Shown here one piece after another: positions 25,471 through 35,698 of a stretch of DNA of 63,105 nt. The first letter of the stretch is position 1. Every line of letters starts with the position of its first letter. Below the pieces are notes generated by a model, which did no database searches, had not been told where the DNA came from, and saw nothing but the letters and a program-made list of their open reading frames with translations. A program made the translations under genes and the position numbers. The stretch is from Gymnopilus junonius (taxonomy: Eukaryota > Basidiomycota > Agaricomycetes > Agaricales > Galerinaceae): the NCBI GenBank assembly GCA_015501075.1, contig JADNYJ010000209.1, forward strand, positions 1-63,105, written 5' to 3'.

Positions 25471-25600
25471 CTAGTCAGTTACACGGTAAAGAGCCAAGGA
25501 AAACTCCTCCAGGCAAGATCTCAAGTAAATGTCGTTCATGGACTCAAATGACGAACCGGAGTACGGTGGCTTGTGGTGGGCTAGAGAGGCATCAAGAAGT
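25471..25600 (-). other. Copy of the ESMxxxYLRSCLxEFSL peptide
   Basis: The minus strand encodes ESMNDIYLRSCLEEFSLALY just beyond the stop of the first F-box gene. It matches the peptide at 10245-10335 on the plus strand (ESMDEGYLRSCLQEFSLTHY). The nucleotide sequences are also alike. Conservation at protein level suggests shared descent from a real coding exon, now detached or part of an unmodelled gene. Confidence 0.4.
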
Positions 25601-25615
25601 CCAGGTCCGTGGTGA

Positions 25616-27181
25616 CTATATTTTAAAAATGTCAGAAAAAATTTGATCAGAACCAACCAAAATCATCGTACTTGGATACATCACTGTTCGATCCGATGTC
25701 CGGTGCCATAAAAGTCCAGACTTCTTCCAATCGCAGAGCCAGAGCTCCTCTATCATGGGAATTTATTAGCGAGCTTGTCTTTCACGGCTCTATGTTTCTC
25801 ATCTATGTCTTCTTCTTCACTGGATGACCAGTCGATAGAGAGAGAGCGTAGTTGAGCTAACGAGGACTGCTTGCATACAACATCCAAAAATGCCTGTACA
25901 GTTTAGCAAGTCAGCAGCATTTGTTTCGGTATAAATGAACTGACTAACTTCATTTGTCAAACTTGGTCGTGACATGGCGTCGGCGGCTTCTAGTTCTAAG
26001 GACTCTAGATCTGGAAATAATAGCAGTAATTTTGAGAAATGCTCATTTTCCATGAACCTGAATTCGACGTGAAAATGGGATAGCCAGTGTAGCTGGGCGG
26101 AAACTGTTGGTGAAGATAGCATGGTCCAAATAGTGTCGAAATGTTCTCCTTCACCTGGAATGGAGGTGATATGCAGCCGCTGAAGACGTTGCGGGCGTGC
26201 CTCGATCGATTGTCTTACAAGGATCACGTAAAGTAGCTCTCGTGGGCCTATAAATTCTTCGAGGAGGGTGAGAGGGCCTACTGCGAGGGTATTCAGACCT
26301 TCAGACAGTAGTACACATTCGTCCTGAGGCGGATCGGGCGGTCTTGATACCTCAAGGGATCGGATTCTCGGTACGTTGGTAAGGAGAGATTGTAGATGGG
26401 GAAGCAAGTCGCTTGTAACGTTTATGGTTACTTTGCTGAGAGAATTAAACGGACTTGAAGTGCGAATGCGCTCCAAAATGGCCAATGGGGGATGATCGAC
26501 ATCTATCAAAAGATAACCCAGGCGGTCCGGATTTAAAAGGTCCAACCAAGTGCCGGCACCTAGCTCCTCCAGATCCTCGTATTCTGCCTCATGGTTGAAA
26601 GCGAAACTCCTCAGAGACAAGGAGACGTCCACAGGTGTCTGCAAGCTGCAGTTAAAAACGCCTAGGTGTTCCAACTTGGGCAAGTGCACTAGATTTTGTA
26701 GGGCAAGGCTGTTCAAATTTGCGAGGACGAAAATCACGCTTCGAAGATTTCTGAACCTATAAAGGGATTCAAAGAATTTGCTGGACAGGTACTCCAATCC
26801 GTGGGACCCGCTTGAAGATTCCACCACCTTAAACGACCAAGGACGCAACACCACTCCGCGCACGTAGTTTACGATTGGGTCTGAACTGTAAAATGCCAAA
26901 CGTTCAAGTTCACGCTCGACTGTGTCCGTCGAGGGCATTGAACCTATTGCTGTCTGAAAATCACCCCATGGATCTGTAAGGTCCACTGCATAGGGGTGGA
27001 AGGTAAACAGCAAATGCATGATCGGCATCATGTAGGAACGGAAAGTGTGACACGTCAAGGACACCTGCGCCCAGCTCTCGCGAGGGGATTCTTGATCCAT
27101 CGACCGCGGTATATCCTCGAAAATCTTCGTCCATAGTTCGGGAGGCAGTACTTCAATTCCAGGCCGTGCATTGCGAGCCAT
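25616..27181 (-). CDS. F-box protein, family member 1
   Basis: It starts MARNARPGIEVLPPELWTKI at 27181. The F-box follows (LPPELWTKIFED, then WAQVSLTCHTFRSYMMPIM), as used to dock on SKP1 in SCF ubiquitin ligases. About 350 residues of irregular leucine-rich repeats come next (LEHLGVFNCSLQTPVD, LGYLLIDVDHPPLAIL, RLHITSIPGEGEHFDTIW). An intron near 25895-25945 leads to the last exon with LRSLSIDWSSSEEEDI and, after one missing base near 25757, MIEELWLCDWKKSGLLW, ending at 25616. Two paralogues lie at 27540-28838 and 37349-38869. The substrate is unknown. The start is well set: all three genes begin a few residues before the LPPELW core. Confidence 0.82.
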
Positions 27182-27244
27182 GGCATGGGCAATTGGCGAA
27201 GTAGAAAGGCTGAAGTTTAGATGTGATGGATAATGGATTAGGGG

Positions 27245-27273
27245 AGGGAGAATAAAGATTTCTCACGCACAAG
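27245..27273 (-). promoter_or_regulatory. F-box family promoter module, divergent copy
   Basis: On the minus strand the sequence reads ccttgtgcgtgagaaatc followed by tttattc. It lies about 65-90 bases before the start of F-box member 1 and matches the module found before members 2 and 3. It probably marks the core promoter or transcription start region. Confidence 0.45.
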
Positions 27274-27539
27274 GCTATGTTATAACTCGTTGGCCACGAC
27301 AACTGAAAGGCTGTGGTTGAAAACCTCCGTCATACATATGTGTATCGCCTTTCGCCCAGTATCTCTTTGCATTACATTATATAGTAAAGTTTGGCAGGAA
27401 CATAAGAAGTATACGCGGTATAGGCAATTTCTTCTTTCCTTATCACGATTTCTCAACCAGACCAACAATTACTTGAGGCACTAGAACCTAATCATCACTC
27501 CCTATCATGCCAAAGAAAGACGGAACCTCATGGGCTGCT

Positions 27540-28838
27540 CTAGCATTGACATTTTTTGACGTGGTTCCCGCTTATTGGATTGTGATACGTCAGAATCGTC
27601 GGGATATGCAAATACGAACTTTCGTAGGCAATTCCTCTATTAAATTTTCGTTTCCAAAGAAACGCAGACTTGGTCCAGTCGCAGAGCCATAAATCTTCAA
27701 GTGACGGGAATTGTTGGATAAGTTGATCCTTAACAGCTTGATGTTTTCCGTTTATATCTTCACTATCATCAGACGACCAGTCGATAGAGAGGGAACGCAA
27801 TTGGGATGACGAGGAACATGCGCAAACATTGTCTATAAATGTCTGAAGGAAATTCAGAAATATTAAACTCGATAGCATGTCTGAAGGATGCTCAGCTATA
27901 TTGAGTCCAGTGAACGCAATGACTCACCCCGTGTGTTATCTTTTCCTGCGAAAGGTCGTCGGCTGCATCCAACGCCAAGGACAATAAGTTCGGAAATAAA
28001 GTCAATATTTTTTGGAAATAATCGTTCTCAATAAATCGAAATGCGACTTCAAAATGAGTCAAGCACCTCAAGCACATGGAATATGTGGGTGAAGATAACT
28101 GATTCCAAATGGTATCGAAGGATTCTCCTCCCTTCTGAACAGTGGTGACAATGAGTAACCTTCATCTATCCAAAGACAATTGAGTCGGTCCAGATTCTAA
28201 AGGCCCAACCAACCGTCAGCACCTTGCCATCCCCGGGCTATCTCCCCAAGGTTCCCCATATGACTGAAAACGAAGCGCTTCAAATGAAGGGAATAGTCCA
28301 CAGGTGTTTGTAAATTACAATTGAAGACACCGAGGTATTGCAACCTGTCCATTTGGGACAGTTTTTGTAGAGCAAAGCTGTCAAAATCTGTGCTGATACA
28401 CATCAGACCCTCAAGGTTTTGGAATCTGGGGAGGTAGTCATAAAATTCTCTTGATAAGGAATCCAAACCATAAGGCCCAGTCGCAAGTTTGACCCTTTTC
28501 GGTTGCCAATGACAGATGACTATCTCATGCACGTAGCTCGCAATCTGGTTAGAGCTGTAAAAGGTCAAACGTTCAATTTCGTGCTTGACCCTGTCCACCG
28601 ATGGCATCAATCTCTGCCAGGAGGCACCAGGATTGTCAAGGATGTAAGGATGGAAAAAGAAAGTGCGATAAATTAGAGGCAGCAAGTAGGAACGAAATGT
28701 TCTACATGTCAAGGAGACCTGCGTCCAGGACTTCATAGGTCTACTTTGGTTTCCTGGCGGCAGGATTACATCATTGAAAATCTTCGTCCATAATTCTGGG
28801 GGCAGGACTTCAGTAACGGGTTGCAGGGATGGGGTCAT
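27540..28838 (-). pseudogene. F-box protein, family member 2, internally deleted
   Basis: It starts MTPSLQPVTEVLPPELWTKI at 28838 and is intact through the F-box (WTQVSLTCRTFRSYLLPLIY) and the first repeats (LQYLGVFNCNLQTPVD). At about 28195 the conserved leucine of WLGLL is a TAG stop. The frame then resumes as NLDRLNCLWIDE and jumps, without the roughly 130 codons present in members 1 and 3, to GGESFDTIWNQLSSPT and FEVAFRFIENDYFQKIL. The last exon (27540-27878) keeps LRSLSIDWSSDDSEDI and LEDLWLCDWTKSAFLW. The loss of the mid-section plus the stop makes this a real pseudogene or a truncated F-box gene, unlike the single-base breaks seen elsewhere. Confidence 0.75.
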
Positions 28839-28878
28839 GATTGCCGAGCTGCAAGAGAAGATGAGGTGTCCGCGGTGG

Positions 28879-28909
28879 CAATCAGATAAATTCTTCCCAC
28901 GCAAACTTG
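28879..28909 (-). promoter_or_regulatory. F-box family promoter module
   Basis: The plus strand reads atcagataaattcttcccac then gcaaacttg, 41-71 bases before the start of F-box member 2. The same module stands at a similar distance from the start of member 3, so it is likely a core-promoter or start-site element kept through duplication. Confidence 0.55.
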
Positions 28910-29185
28910 TTGCATTGTCTATACGGGTGAGGTTTTAAAATGGGGTCTAGTCTTATTGCAGTCGCTTTCAGCACATCTACCACGGAGAAGATTTATGAGG
29001 GGCACAATAAGAATTTGGGGGGGGGTTAAGTCACAGAGATCTGCTAAGAATTTATCACATTTACAGGGAATTATATAGCCCATTAGTGCTATTACAATAC
29101 GAGCTTCCTAGAAGCGAGTCTTCCTACTATTTACATCCATCTTGCTAACGCATAAAAGCTACAACAGGCTGGCTACCAAATTTCC

Positions 29186-29525
29186 TGAACTCAACTCGTC
29201 CAGACTCAGCGGGTTTTGCGGTGAAGAGGTGGTGCTCAATGAGTTCACCGATGCTGATGTTACCTCTGGTGGTGTTCAAGTGAAAGCCAGAGCGGCCGGA
29301 TCTCACAGATTACCACAGTCTAGATAGATTCAAGCAAATCATCGTTGCCCAGTTGCGATGACCTAGAAAGCGTGAATAAGCATGTGGCAAGTCTTGAAGA
29401 TAGTGGTTGGTGATGATCAGCGATGAGAAAGAAGGGAAGTGAACGGAAAATATTTCCTCTCCTCCAAATCCGCCTTATTTTTATCCATTCCGCCAGAAAA
29501 GCGTAAATGCCATGCCCAACAGGGC
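29186..29525 (-). pseudogene. Two shuffled fragments of a HECT ligase gene
   Basis: At about 29190-29235 the minus strand encodes NPLSLDEL, and at about 29480-29525 ESALLGMAFTLFWRNG. In the intact HECT ligase gene at 42001-46653 these two are contiguous (NPLSLDELVEFS...LLNIAFTLYWRDG, near 44600-44690). Here their order is reversed relative to the coding direction, although both keep the same strand, and a stop follows the second. The nucleotide match to 44590-44680 is direct. This is relic sequence from a duplicated and rearranged HUL5/UBE3C-type gene, not a gene. Confidence 0.6.
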
Positions 29526-29856
29526 AGATTCCGCGACGTGAGCTGGTGCTGAGAGTTGGGATGGACTGGAAGCGGGAAGAGATGATAATGAAACGCAGCC
29601 AAAGATTGAAAATCCGGACTTTATAGAGCTAAATTACACTACATAACCGATTTTCTCTGATCGACGATTGTGTAAATGGATAATCTTAGTAACAAGAAAC
29701 CTGTTACTAATAACGAAGGTTATAAATCGCGCTTCCTGACATGTAGTAAGCGCTGTTCTGGTATTGTCAGCTTACAATGACTCCAACCAACGACTCAACC
29801 TATCGCATAAAAACGACCTCAACAATCTCAACCGTTGGTCAACTACTCGAAACATA

Positions 29857-30641
29857 ATGTCCCCCACCGACAAATTCCAAAAACTCGCCAACAAGCACGT
29901 CCTCATCATCGGCGGGACCTCCGGCATCGGCTTTGGCGTCGCTGAGGCCGTCCTCTCGTCCGGGGGCTCTGTAACCGTCTCATCCCAACGACAATCCAGC
30001 ATCGACTCCGCCCTAGCGCGTCTGCAGGCCAGCTACCCTAACGCTCCTAAACCACGCGGCTTCACTGCCGATTTATCCTCTCCAGCTGTCGAACAGAACC
30101 TCGAGAAGCTATTTGAGCAAGTAGGGAAGGTAGACCATATTGTGTACACCGCAGGGGATAAGCTGGCGATTACGCCTATTCAGGATATCACCTACGAGAA
30201 GATCATCGCTGCGGGGCAGGTCCGGGCGTTTGCAGCCCTGCTCGCAGTGAAAGTGGGGTGCAGGTACCTCACGAACCCCAAGAGCGTGGAATGCAGTATC
30301 GTATTGACGGCAGGGGTTGTCGCCGATAAGCCAAGGGAGAATTGGAGTGCGGTGGCGACGTTCTCTGCAGGGTTGCTGGGCATGACGCGGAATTTGGCTT
30401 TGGACCTCAAGCCTGTTAGAGTGAACTGTGTGGCTCCCGGTGCGGTTGATACGGAGTTGTGGGATAAGCTGGGAGTAAGTGGGGATGCTAAGCAGGGGTC
30501 TTCAGTGGTGTGGCGGCGAAACTGCCGACTGGACGCGTACCGGGGCCCGACGATATTGCGGAGGCGTATCTGTATTTGATGAAGGACCGGAATATCACAG
30601 GAAGGTGTATCAGCACGGATGGGGGAGAGACGTTGGTTTAG
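29857..30641 (+). CDS. Short-chain dehydrogenase/reductase family protein
   Basis: Rossmann-fold oxidoreductase, single exon as far as I can see. It starts MSPTDKFQKLANKHVLIIGG; the cofactor motif GGTSGIGFG sits at residues about 19-27. Next are the strand DHIVYTAGD (NAG-like position), the VLTAGV strand, NLALDLKPVRVNCVAPGAVDT and, near the end, RVPGPDDIAEAYLYLMKD and ITGRCISTDGGETLV. The usual catalytic YxxxK is absent: the site reads WSAVATFSAGLLGMTR. A subgroup of fungal and plant SDRs shares that loss, so catalysis may differ or be lost. The frame breaks near 30498 and is restored by one base (QG-FSGVAAKLPTG), giving a normal length of about 260 residues. An upstream in-frame ATG at 29764 is unlikely to be used. 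Confidence 0.85.
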
Positions 30642-31185
30642 GGTAGGTATTCAAAGGCACCGTAGTATAAATGATGAAGTAGAGGGAGTCGAATATAAAG
30701 ACAACTCAACGTCATTGCAGCTAGAGCACCAAACACCTTTACTTCATCAAGTTCAGCAGCAGCAATCAAGTTAGAAAGCATTCATATTCTGAGGAGTCAG
30801 TACACTACGATGATACGATACGATATTACGATACGTAAGTTAAACCAGAAAGGTGTACGCCAGCGGATTAGTAACAGTAAGGAAAAAGGCAACCGCAGAG
30901 GAAAATAAACAAAAATGTGCAAGGCATGCTAATAAACCCGAGATTGAAGGTGGATAGCTATATAAGAAGGTTAGATACGTAGACAGAATGCGTGGATAGA
31001 TGAATCGACGTGTAGATAAAAAAGAAGTAACACAAACGAGCCCAGTCGAAAATGACTAAAAAAAAAAGCTCGACGACAGCACAACATCACACCCTCACAG
31101 AGAGAAAAATACCCCAGCCCCAAAAACACCTGACCCAGAACCCAGAACCCCTTTAAAAACAAACCAAACCCCCTCCCCCATCTAC
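30642..31185. other. Intergenic stretch between converging genes
   Basis: This is shared 3' flank of the dehydrogenase and the carrier gene. A short run of atacgat repeats lies near 30810-30835 (tacgatgatacgatacgata). I see no gene. Confidence 0.5.
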
Positions 31186-33853
31186 TCAAAACTCCGCCAA
31201 CCACAACCCTGCCAACACACACAAAATCATCACCGGCGGGGTCATCACACAATAGCTCCAAAAGATCGTCCTCGAAATCAACCGCTCAAACGCGTCCCCA
31301 GAAACCTTGGCCGTGATCTGTGCGAGGGTGAGGGCAGGTGGTGAGCAGAGGAGGATGGTGTTGACGGTGACGAAGACGGGGTCTTCGAAAATCGCATGCC
31401 AGTCCCCTTTCGTCGCCATCAATATCAACGGGACCAATAACAGAGGCGTCAACACCATCCTAGCTAGAATCGAAAGCACCACCGTCTTGGACTCTCCCGG
31501 TCTTGAAGAACTTGAAGTTGCTTTGGCCACATTCGCGTTCCCATTCGCGCTCGTTTTGGACTTGCCGAATCCCGAGAAAAAGCCGACGAAGGAATCCTTG
31601 ATCCGCTTCCACACACCCTTCTTCTTCTTCTCCTCCCTCCTCCTTTCCCTTTCCTCCTCCCTCACCGCACCCACCACCCCCTCCTGTCCTACACCCGTCT
31701 CCTCGAAAAAATACCCCCCCAACACAACCAACGTCAACGGCACCGCACACCTCCCGCACGTCGCCACCGCATCATTCAACGGCGTCAGATGCCTCTCCAG
31801 GGTATGCTTCACCGGTTCGATGCATGCGACGAGTAAGGAGGCGAGGGCGGCCCAGAGGGGGACGGTCATGAAATTGTTGAGGGTGTGTAGGACGGAGTGG
31901 AGGGTGTGTAGGACGCGGTGGGTGGTGTGGCGGAGGGTGTGCGAGAAGTGGTGGAGGGTGTGGAGGTGGCTTGAGGAGGGCGGGTGGGGGTGAGAAGGGT
32001 GGTGGTGTGCTCGATGATGCTTCCTCTTCCGTCGCTTCCGCCGATCTGGAGGTATCAACCCAGTCTCAGCAGCTTCCAAGTCCCTTTCGGCTTCATCAGC
32101 AGTCGTAGCCGTACATTCTTCTTCTTCTGCTTCTTCCTCCCGCTCCTCCTCGTCCTCCGTTCCCTACGTTGATGCTCATATTCAGACGCACTTAAACCCG
32201 AACTCGAGCCGGAGCTCGAGCTAGAACTTTCCTCCCACTCAGGCAGATCCTCTCGACTCTCATTCGGCGAGTTCGGGAAGGAGTTATAGAATGAGGTGTG
32301 CGTGTTCGCCCGTTTCGGCTGCGGTCTCTGCGGAAGTGAGGCTGCGATGGCGTTGGGCTGGCCTGGCCTGCAGCGGCGAATGCAGGACCGTCAACGTCAA
32401 CGCCGTTTATCCCAAGCCGTTCAGTTGACATGGGCGTTGCTATGAGCAACGATAGCAGCAGCAGGATGGGGAGGAAGGACGGGAAGAGGAACAGTAGACC
32501 TATTGTTCAGGCGAATCTGTGAATTAGACATGGACGAAGAAGCCGCGCTGGGATCTTGTTCATGCTCACGTTCAGTATAAGGCTCATAGAGCGTCGAAGA
32601 CGACGGGTGGGTATGCAGCGGGGAGGAAGCCCGGCTAGTTGATCCTAACAGTGGCGTATGTTCGTCATCTTCACCTTGTTGGAGGTAGTTGATGTTCTTG
32701 GCCGGACCCGGACCCAGACCAGAACTTGGAGCCGTTGATGTGGAGGGGAAAGGGGCAGAGGCGAGGGAGGCATTGATGGTGTCTGCTCTTGAGAGGAGGC
32801 TTATTCCGTAGCTGTATCGAATCTGGGAGTAGTAGCAGTCAGTCAGTTGTGTGTTCGAAATAGGAAAAGAAAAAAGAAATGGAAAAAATAAAGAACAAAG
32901 ATAAAGAGGGAACCATAAAGAGGAAGAGGAAGATAAGGAAGTAGGACATACCACCATGCCCAGGGTACTATACATCGTCAGATAAGTCAACGCCCTACCC
33001 ATCATCGCGTCGGTGTTATCATCATCGCCCCATGCGAGGTCGGGGACGGAGAGCACGAGGGATTGCATAAGCGCGATAGGGAGCGCGTTCGAGTTCATGA
33101 ACATGGCCGAGGCCGTGACGAAGCTCCTGTGAAGAGAAGAGGAATGAATGTCAATGAAGTGAATTGAATGGGATGAGATCAACACGTTGTTAGCTGCACA
33201 GGCGTGTGCTGCGGAAGGGCAGGCACGGAAGGGAAGGGAAGGACATGGAAGGGAACGCAAGGCAGGATATGGATGGAAGGAAGACCACATACCTCTGAGA
33301 ATTAGACAGCCTGAACGTCCATCCCAGACACGGCCTACGAACATGGACGCGAGAGTGACAATGGTAAGAACACCGGCACGATCCATAGCTCTCTGAGCTT
33401 TTCTACACCAGCAAGCCCAGTCAGGAACCCGCACATCTACAGAGCATTGAAAGACGCACCAGGTGTGAGGAAGAACGCGACTTTAGAGAACAACAGCGCA
33501 GGCGTGAACAGGGATACATTCAGTCTATTGATTTGCTTGACCACAGTCAACGATGAGAGTGGAATAGATAAGCAACAGCAAACACACCTTTTGCGTCCTC
33601 TTGTCTAATATCCCGTGTCTAGCAAGGATATATCCAGCCGCGCATAGCAGAAACACCTCAAGGATTGACTGCGAAACGCGAAAAGTGTCGTGAACCGATA
33701 ACCATACATAAAAAGGGAAAAGATCGCACGCACATTGAAAACCGCAAGCAAAAGCTTGACAAACGGTGACTCTGAGCCCAACGCAGTCGAGCCAATAGCA
33801 GAAACGGGCGCAGAACCAGCAGCAAAACTGGAAACGCGCTGGATGTCGACCAT
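31186..33853 (-). CDS. Auxin efflux carrier (AEC) family membrane transporter
   Basis: Predicted multi-pass carrier of the PIN/AEC type, related to fungal ECM3-like proteins; the substrate in fungi is unclear. It starts near 33853 (MVDIQRVSSFAAGS), with first helices VKLLLAVFN and VFLLCAAGYIL followed by LARHGILDKRTQK. The central signature ASAMFMNSNALPIALMQSLV, then WGDDDN...GRALTYL and YSTLGMVV, is diagnostic. A long Ser/Thr-rich cytosolic loop contains EDDEHTPLLG. The last exon has a His/Thr-rich segment, NNFMTVPLWAALASLLVACI, CAVPLTLVVLGGYF, and final helices up to VLAGLWLAEF. The loop has low-complexity His-rich repeats encoded by tgg/gtg-rich DNA near 31870-31990. About eight exons with short introns. 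Confidence 0.85.
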
Positions 33854-34149
33854 ACGGCAGCGGTGGAAAGTGAGTCGTGTTCAAGGAGGAACGTCATCAA
33901 AAATTCGAATTCGCTTGCTCTTGGCATCCACAGCCACTCGTTATCGACGCGTCTCGGCGTATCTCGGTCTTCCTATTCTTATCGACGCACGTTCGCTTCT
34001 TCTTTTTCCAAGTCCGCGAACGCCTGACGACTGCACGAAGGTTTAATTACAACCTGGTCATCCAAATTTGTGAGAAGGCTCGAGCGACCCTCACTCTTCG
34101 ATTATCACGCGAAAAAGGCTGGACAAGCCGAGCTCGTTCATAACTACAT

Positions 34150-34224
34150 AAATGACAAGCAAGACCTTTTTTATAGATCGGCAATTTAGGCCACAGCTTC
34201 GTCCAATATGAACTATCCGATGTG
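34150..34224 (+). promoter_or_regulatory. Orphan copy of the HNH gene promoter and first codons
   Basis: The sequence aaatgacaagcaagacc, then atagatcggcaatttagg and tcgtccaatatgaactatcc, matches 48555-48642, the leader and first codons of the HNH paralogue at 48609. A short gap removes the start codon. Nothing downstream resembles the rest of the gene. Confidence 0.6.
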
Positions 34225-34332
34225 CCCGTTCGTTACTGCTACATATAAAGACAGACCTATGACAACTCACTCGTCGCATCTCAAATCTCCAAGGTCAATG
34301 GGCTCAGAGAAATCAGTGTGGCACTAGCATGC

Positions 34333-34930
34333 AGGAGCGTGTTAGCGTGTCACACTTTGCACGCTAGCGCCTATTGGCGTGCATACTTGGTGCACGCTCA
34401 GTCTCTTTACTGTTATTGGCATCTACTCTGCCCTTCCTCAGTACGTTAGCACTGTAAATCATTGCGCATTGATATTTCTTTGCTCATAATTGGTCATAAA
34501 CATGAGCAGTAGTGTTACTTTGAAAGGAGTCTGTTTGACTTGTCGGATATATGATTTCAAGCTTTACGAGCTCTCGGTGTACTGTTTGCTGCATCTATAA
34601 GGTCATACTCATTTCGTGAGTCAATGGTGATTGCAGGGATGGTTTTAATTAGTATATAAACCCCAATTTTAAGCCAATGTTTGGATGGTATAATGCCTAA
34701 TGCATGCCTAATGTGTCAAGAAAGCAGTAAAACGGCACGAGAATGTTCTTCAAAAATCAATTAGTGTTCACATATGCTCTGCGGATATTTATCTCTTAGA
34801 AATACAATGCAGAAACTTCTTAACAATTTTTAGTCTCTACAATGTGGAGCGTGCTTGGCGTGCATTAGCGTGCGCAAAGTGTGGCGTAGCGTGCACGATG
34901 CGTACACTAATGTGCATCAAGCGTGCATTA
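34333..34930. mobile_element. Candidate non-autonomous element with GCGTGCA-rich inverted arms
   Basis: The left arm (34333-34400) holds cacactttgcacgctagcgcc; the right arm (34845-34930) holds, inverted, cacactttgcgcacgcta. Both arms repeat GCGTGCA/TGCACGC words many times. The roughly 440-base core has no reading frame of note. Exact ends and target duplication could not be fixed. The many copies of one heptamer near each end are like the subterminal transposase-binding repeats of hAT and CACTA elements. Confidence 0.5.
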
Positions 34931-35663
34931 TATTTTTATGATTAAAAGGCTGTACTACACTACATAGGCTCTATGTTGAGGATTAGGCTCACCGACAATC
35001 CTATTAGTAGTGCATAACAAGGCTTTTCATTCCGAGGTTGATTTCAAGATTGAAGGTCAATTTACTGATATTCATCCTCAGTTTTGACCATATAGTCACT
35101 AATAATGTTATATCACGTCAATATACATGTGCCTATACGGTTTCCGAACTATTTTGCAGATGTCTACTTCGAAAAGGTTTACATAGTAACTTCTAAAGGC
35201 ATCTGAGCTCAGAATCCAACCTTTAGGAAATTCAGTCTTCAAACCCTGTTTTCACACAGTCTATCCAATCAGTTCTAAGCATATGAGGCTCGATATCCTC
35301 ATTGGCATTGTTAAAGGATTGTACATAAACATTTTGAAGCCCGGAATGGCGAAAGCATAGAATAACGGCTCATTACCTCTCATGGGAATTCTTAGCTCTG
35401 TGCTTAATTTCGCCGTCTCCATCATGGTCATGCTCGATAACACTTCTTTTGCACAGATAAGACGGTAGAATAATTACTTGGTAGATACTTATTATGTCGT
35501 GGAAAATTAAGAATCTCCCTTGTGGCGTGACACACTCCATGCTCTTGCCACGCTTTTCTTCCATAGCCCAAGGTCAAGTTATCGCAGGTAAATCAATATT
35601 CAAAACTATTTATTTGCTAGGGAGAAGCGAAGATGGAGTTGATATGAAAGGCATTTCTCAGTC

Positions 35664-35698
35664 GTAATCAACTAAAGGTTTCCCACGCAGACACCTTG
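35664..35698 (-). promoter_or_regulatory. Orphan F-box promoter module
   Basis: The plus strand has aactaaaggtttcccacgca then gacaccttg, nearly the same as the module before F-box member 3, but no F-box gene lies next to it. It continues upstream and downstream in similarity to the orphan copy at 57858-57889. Confidence 0.55.

Noticed and set aside
31307..31993. Plus-strand frame of 228 codons opposite the carrier gene
   Set aside because: It is the antisense of the last carrier exon, whose GC-rich codon use leaves the other strand open.
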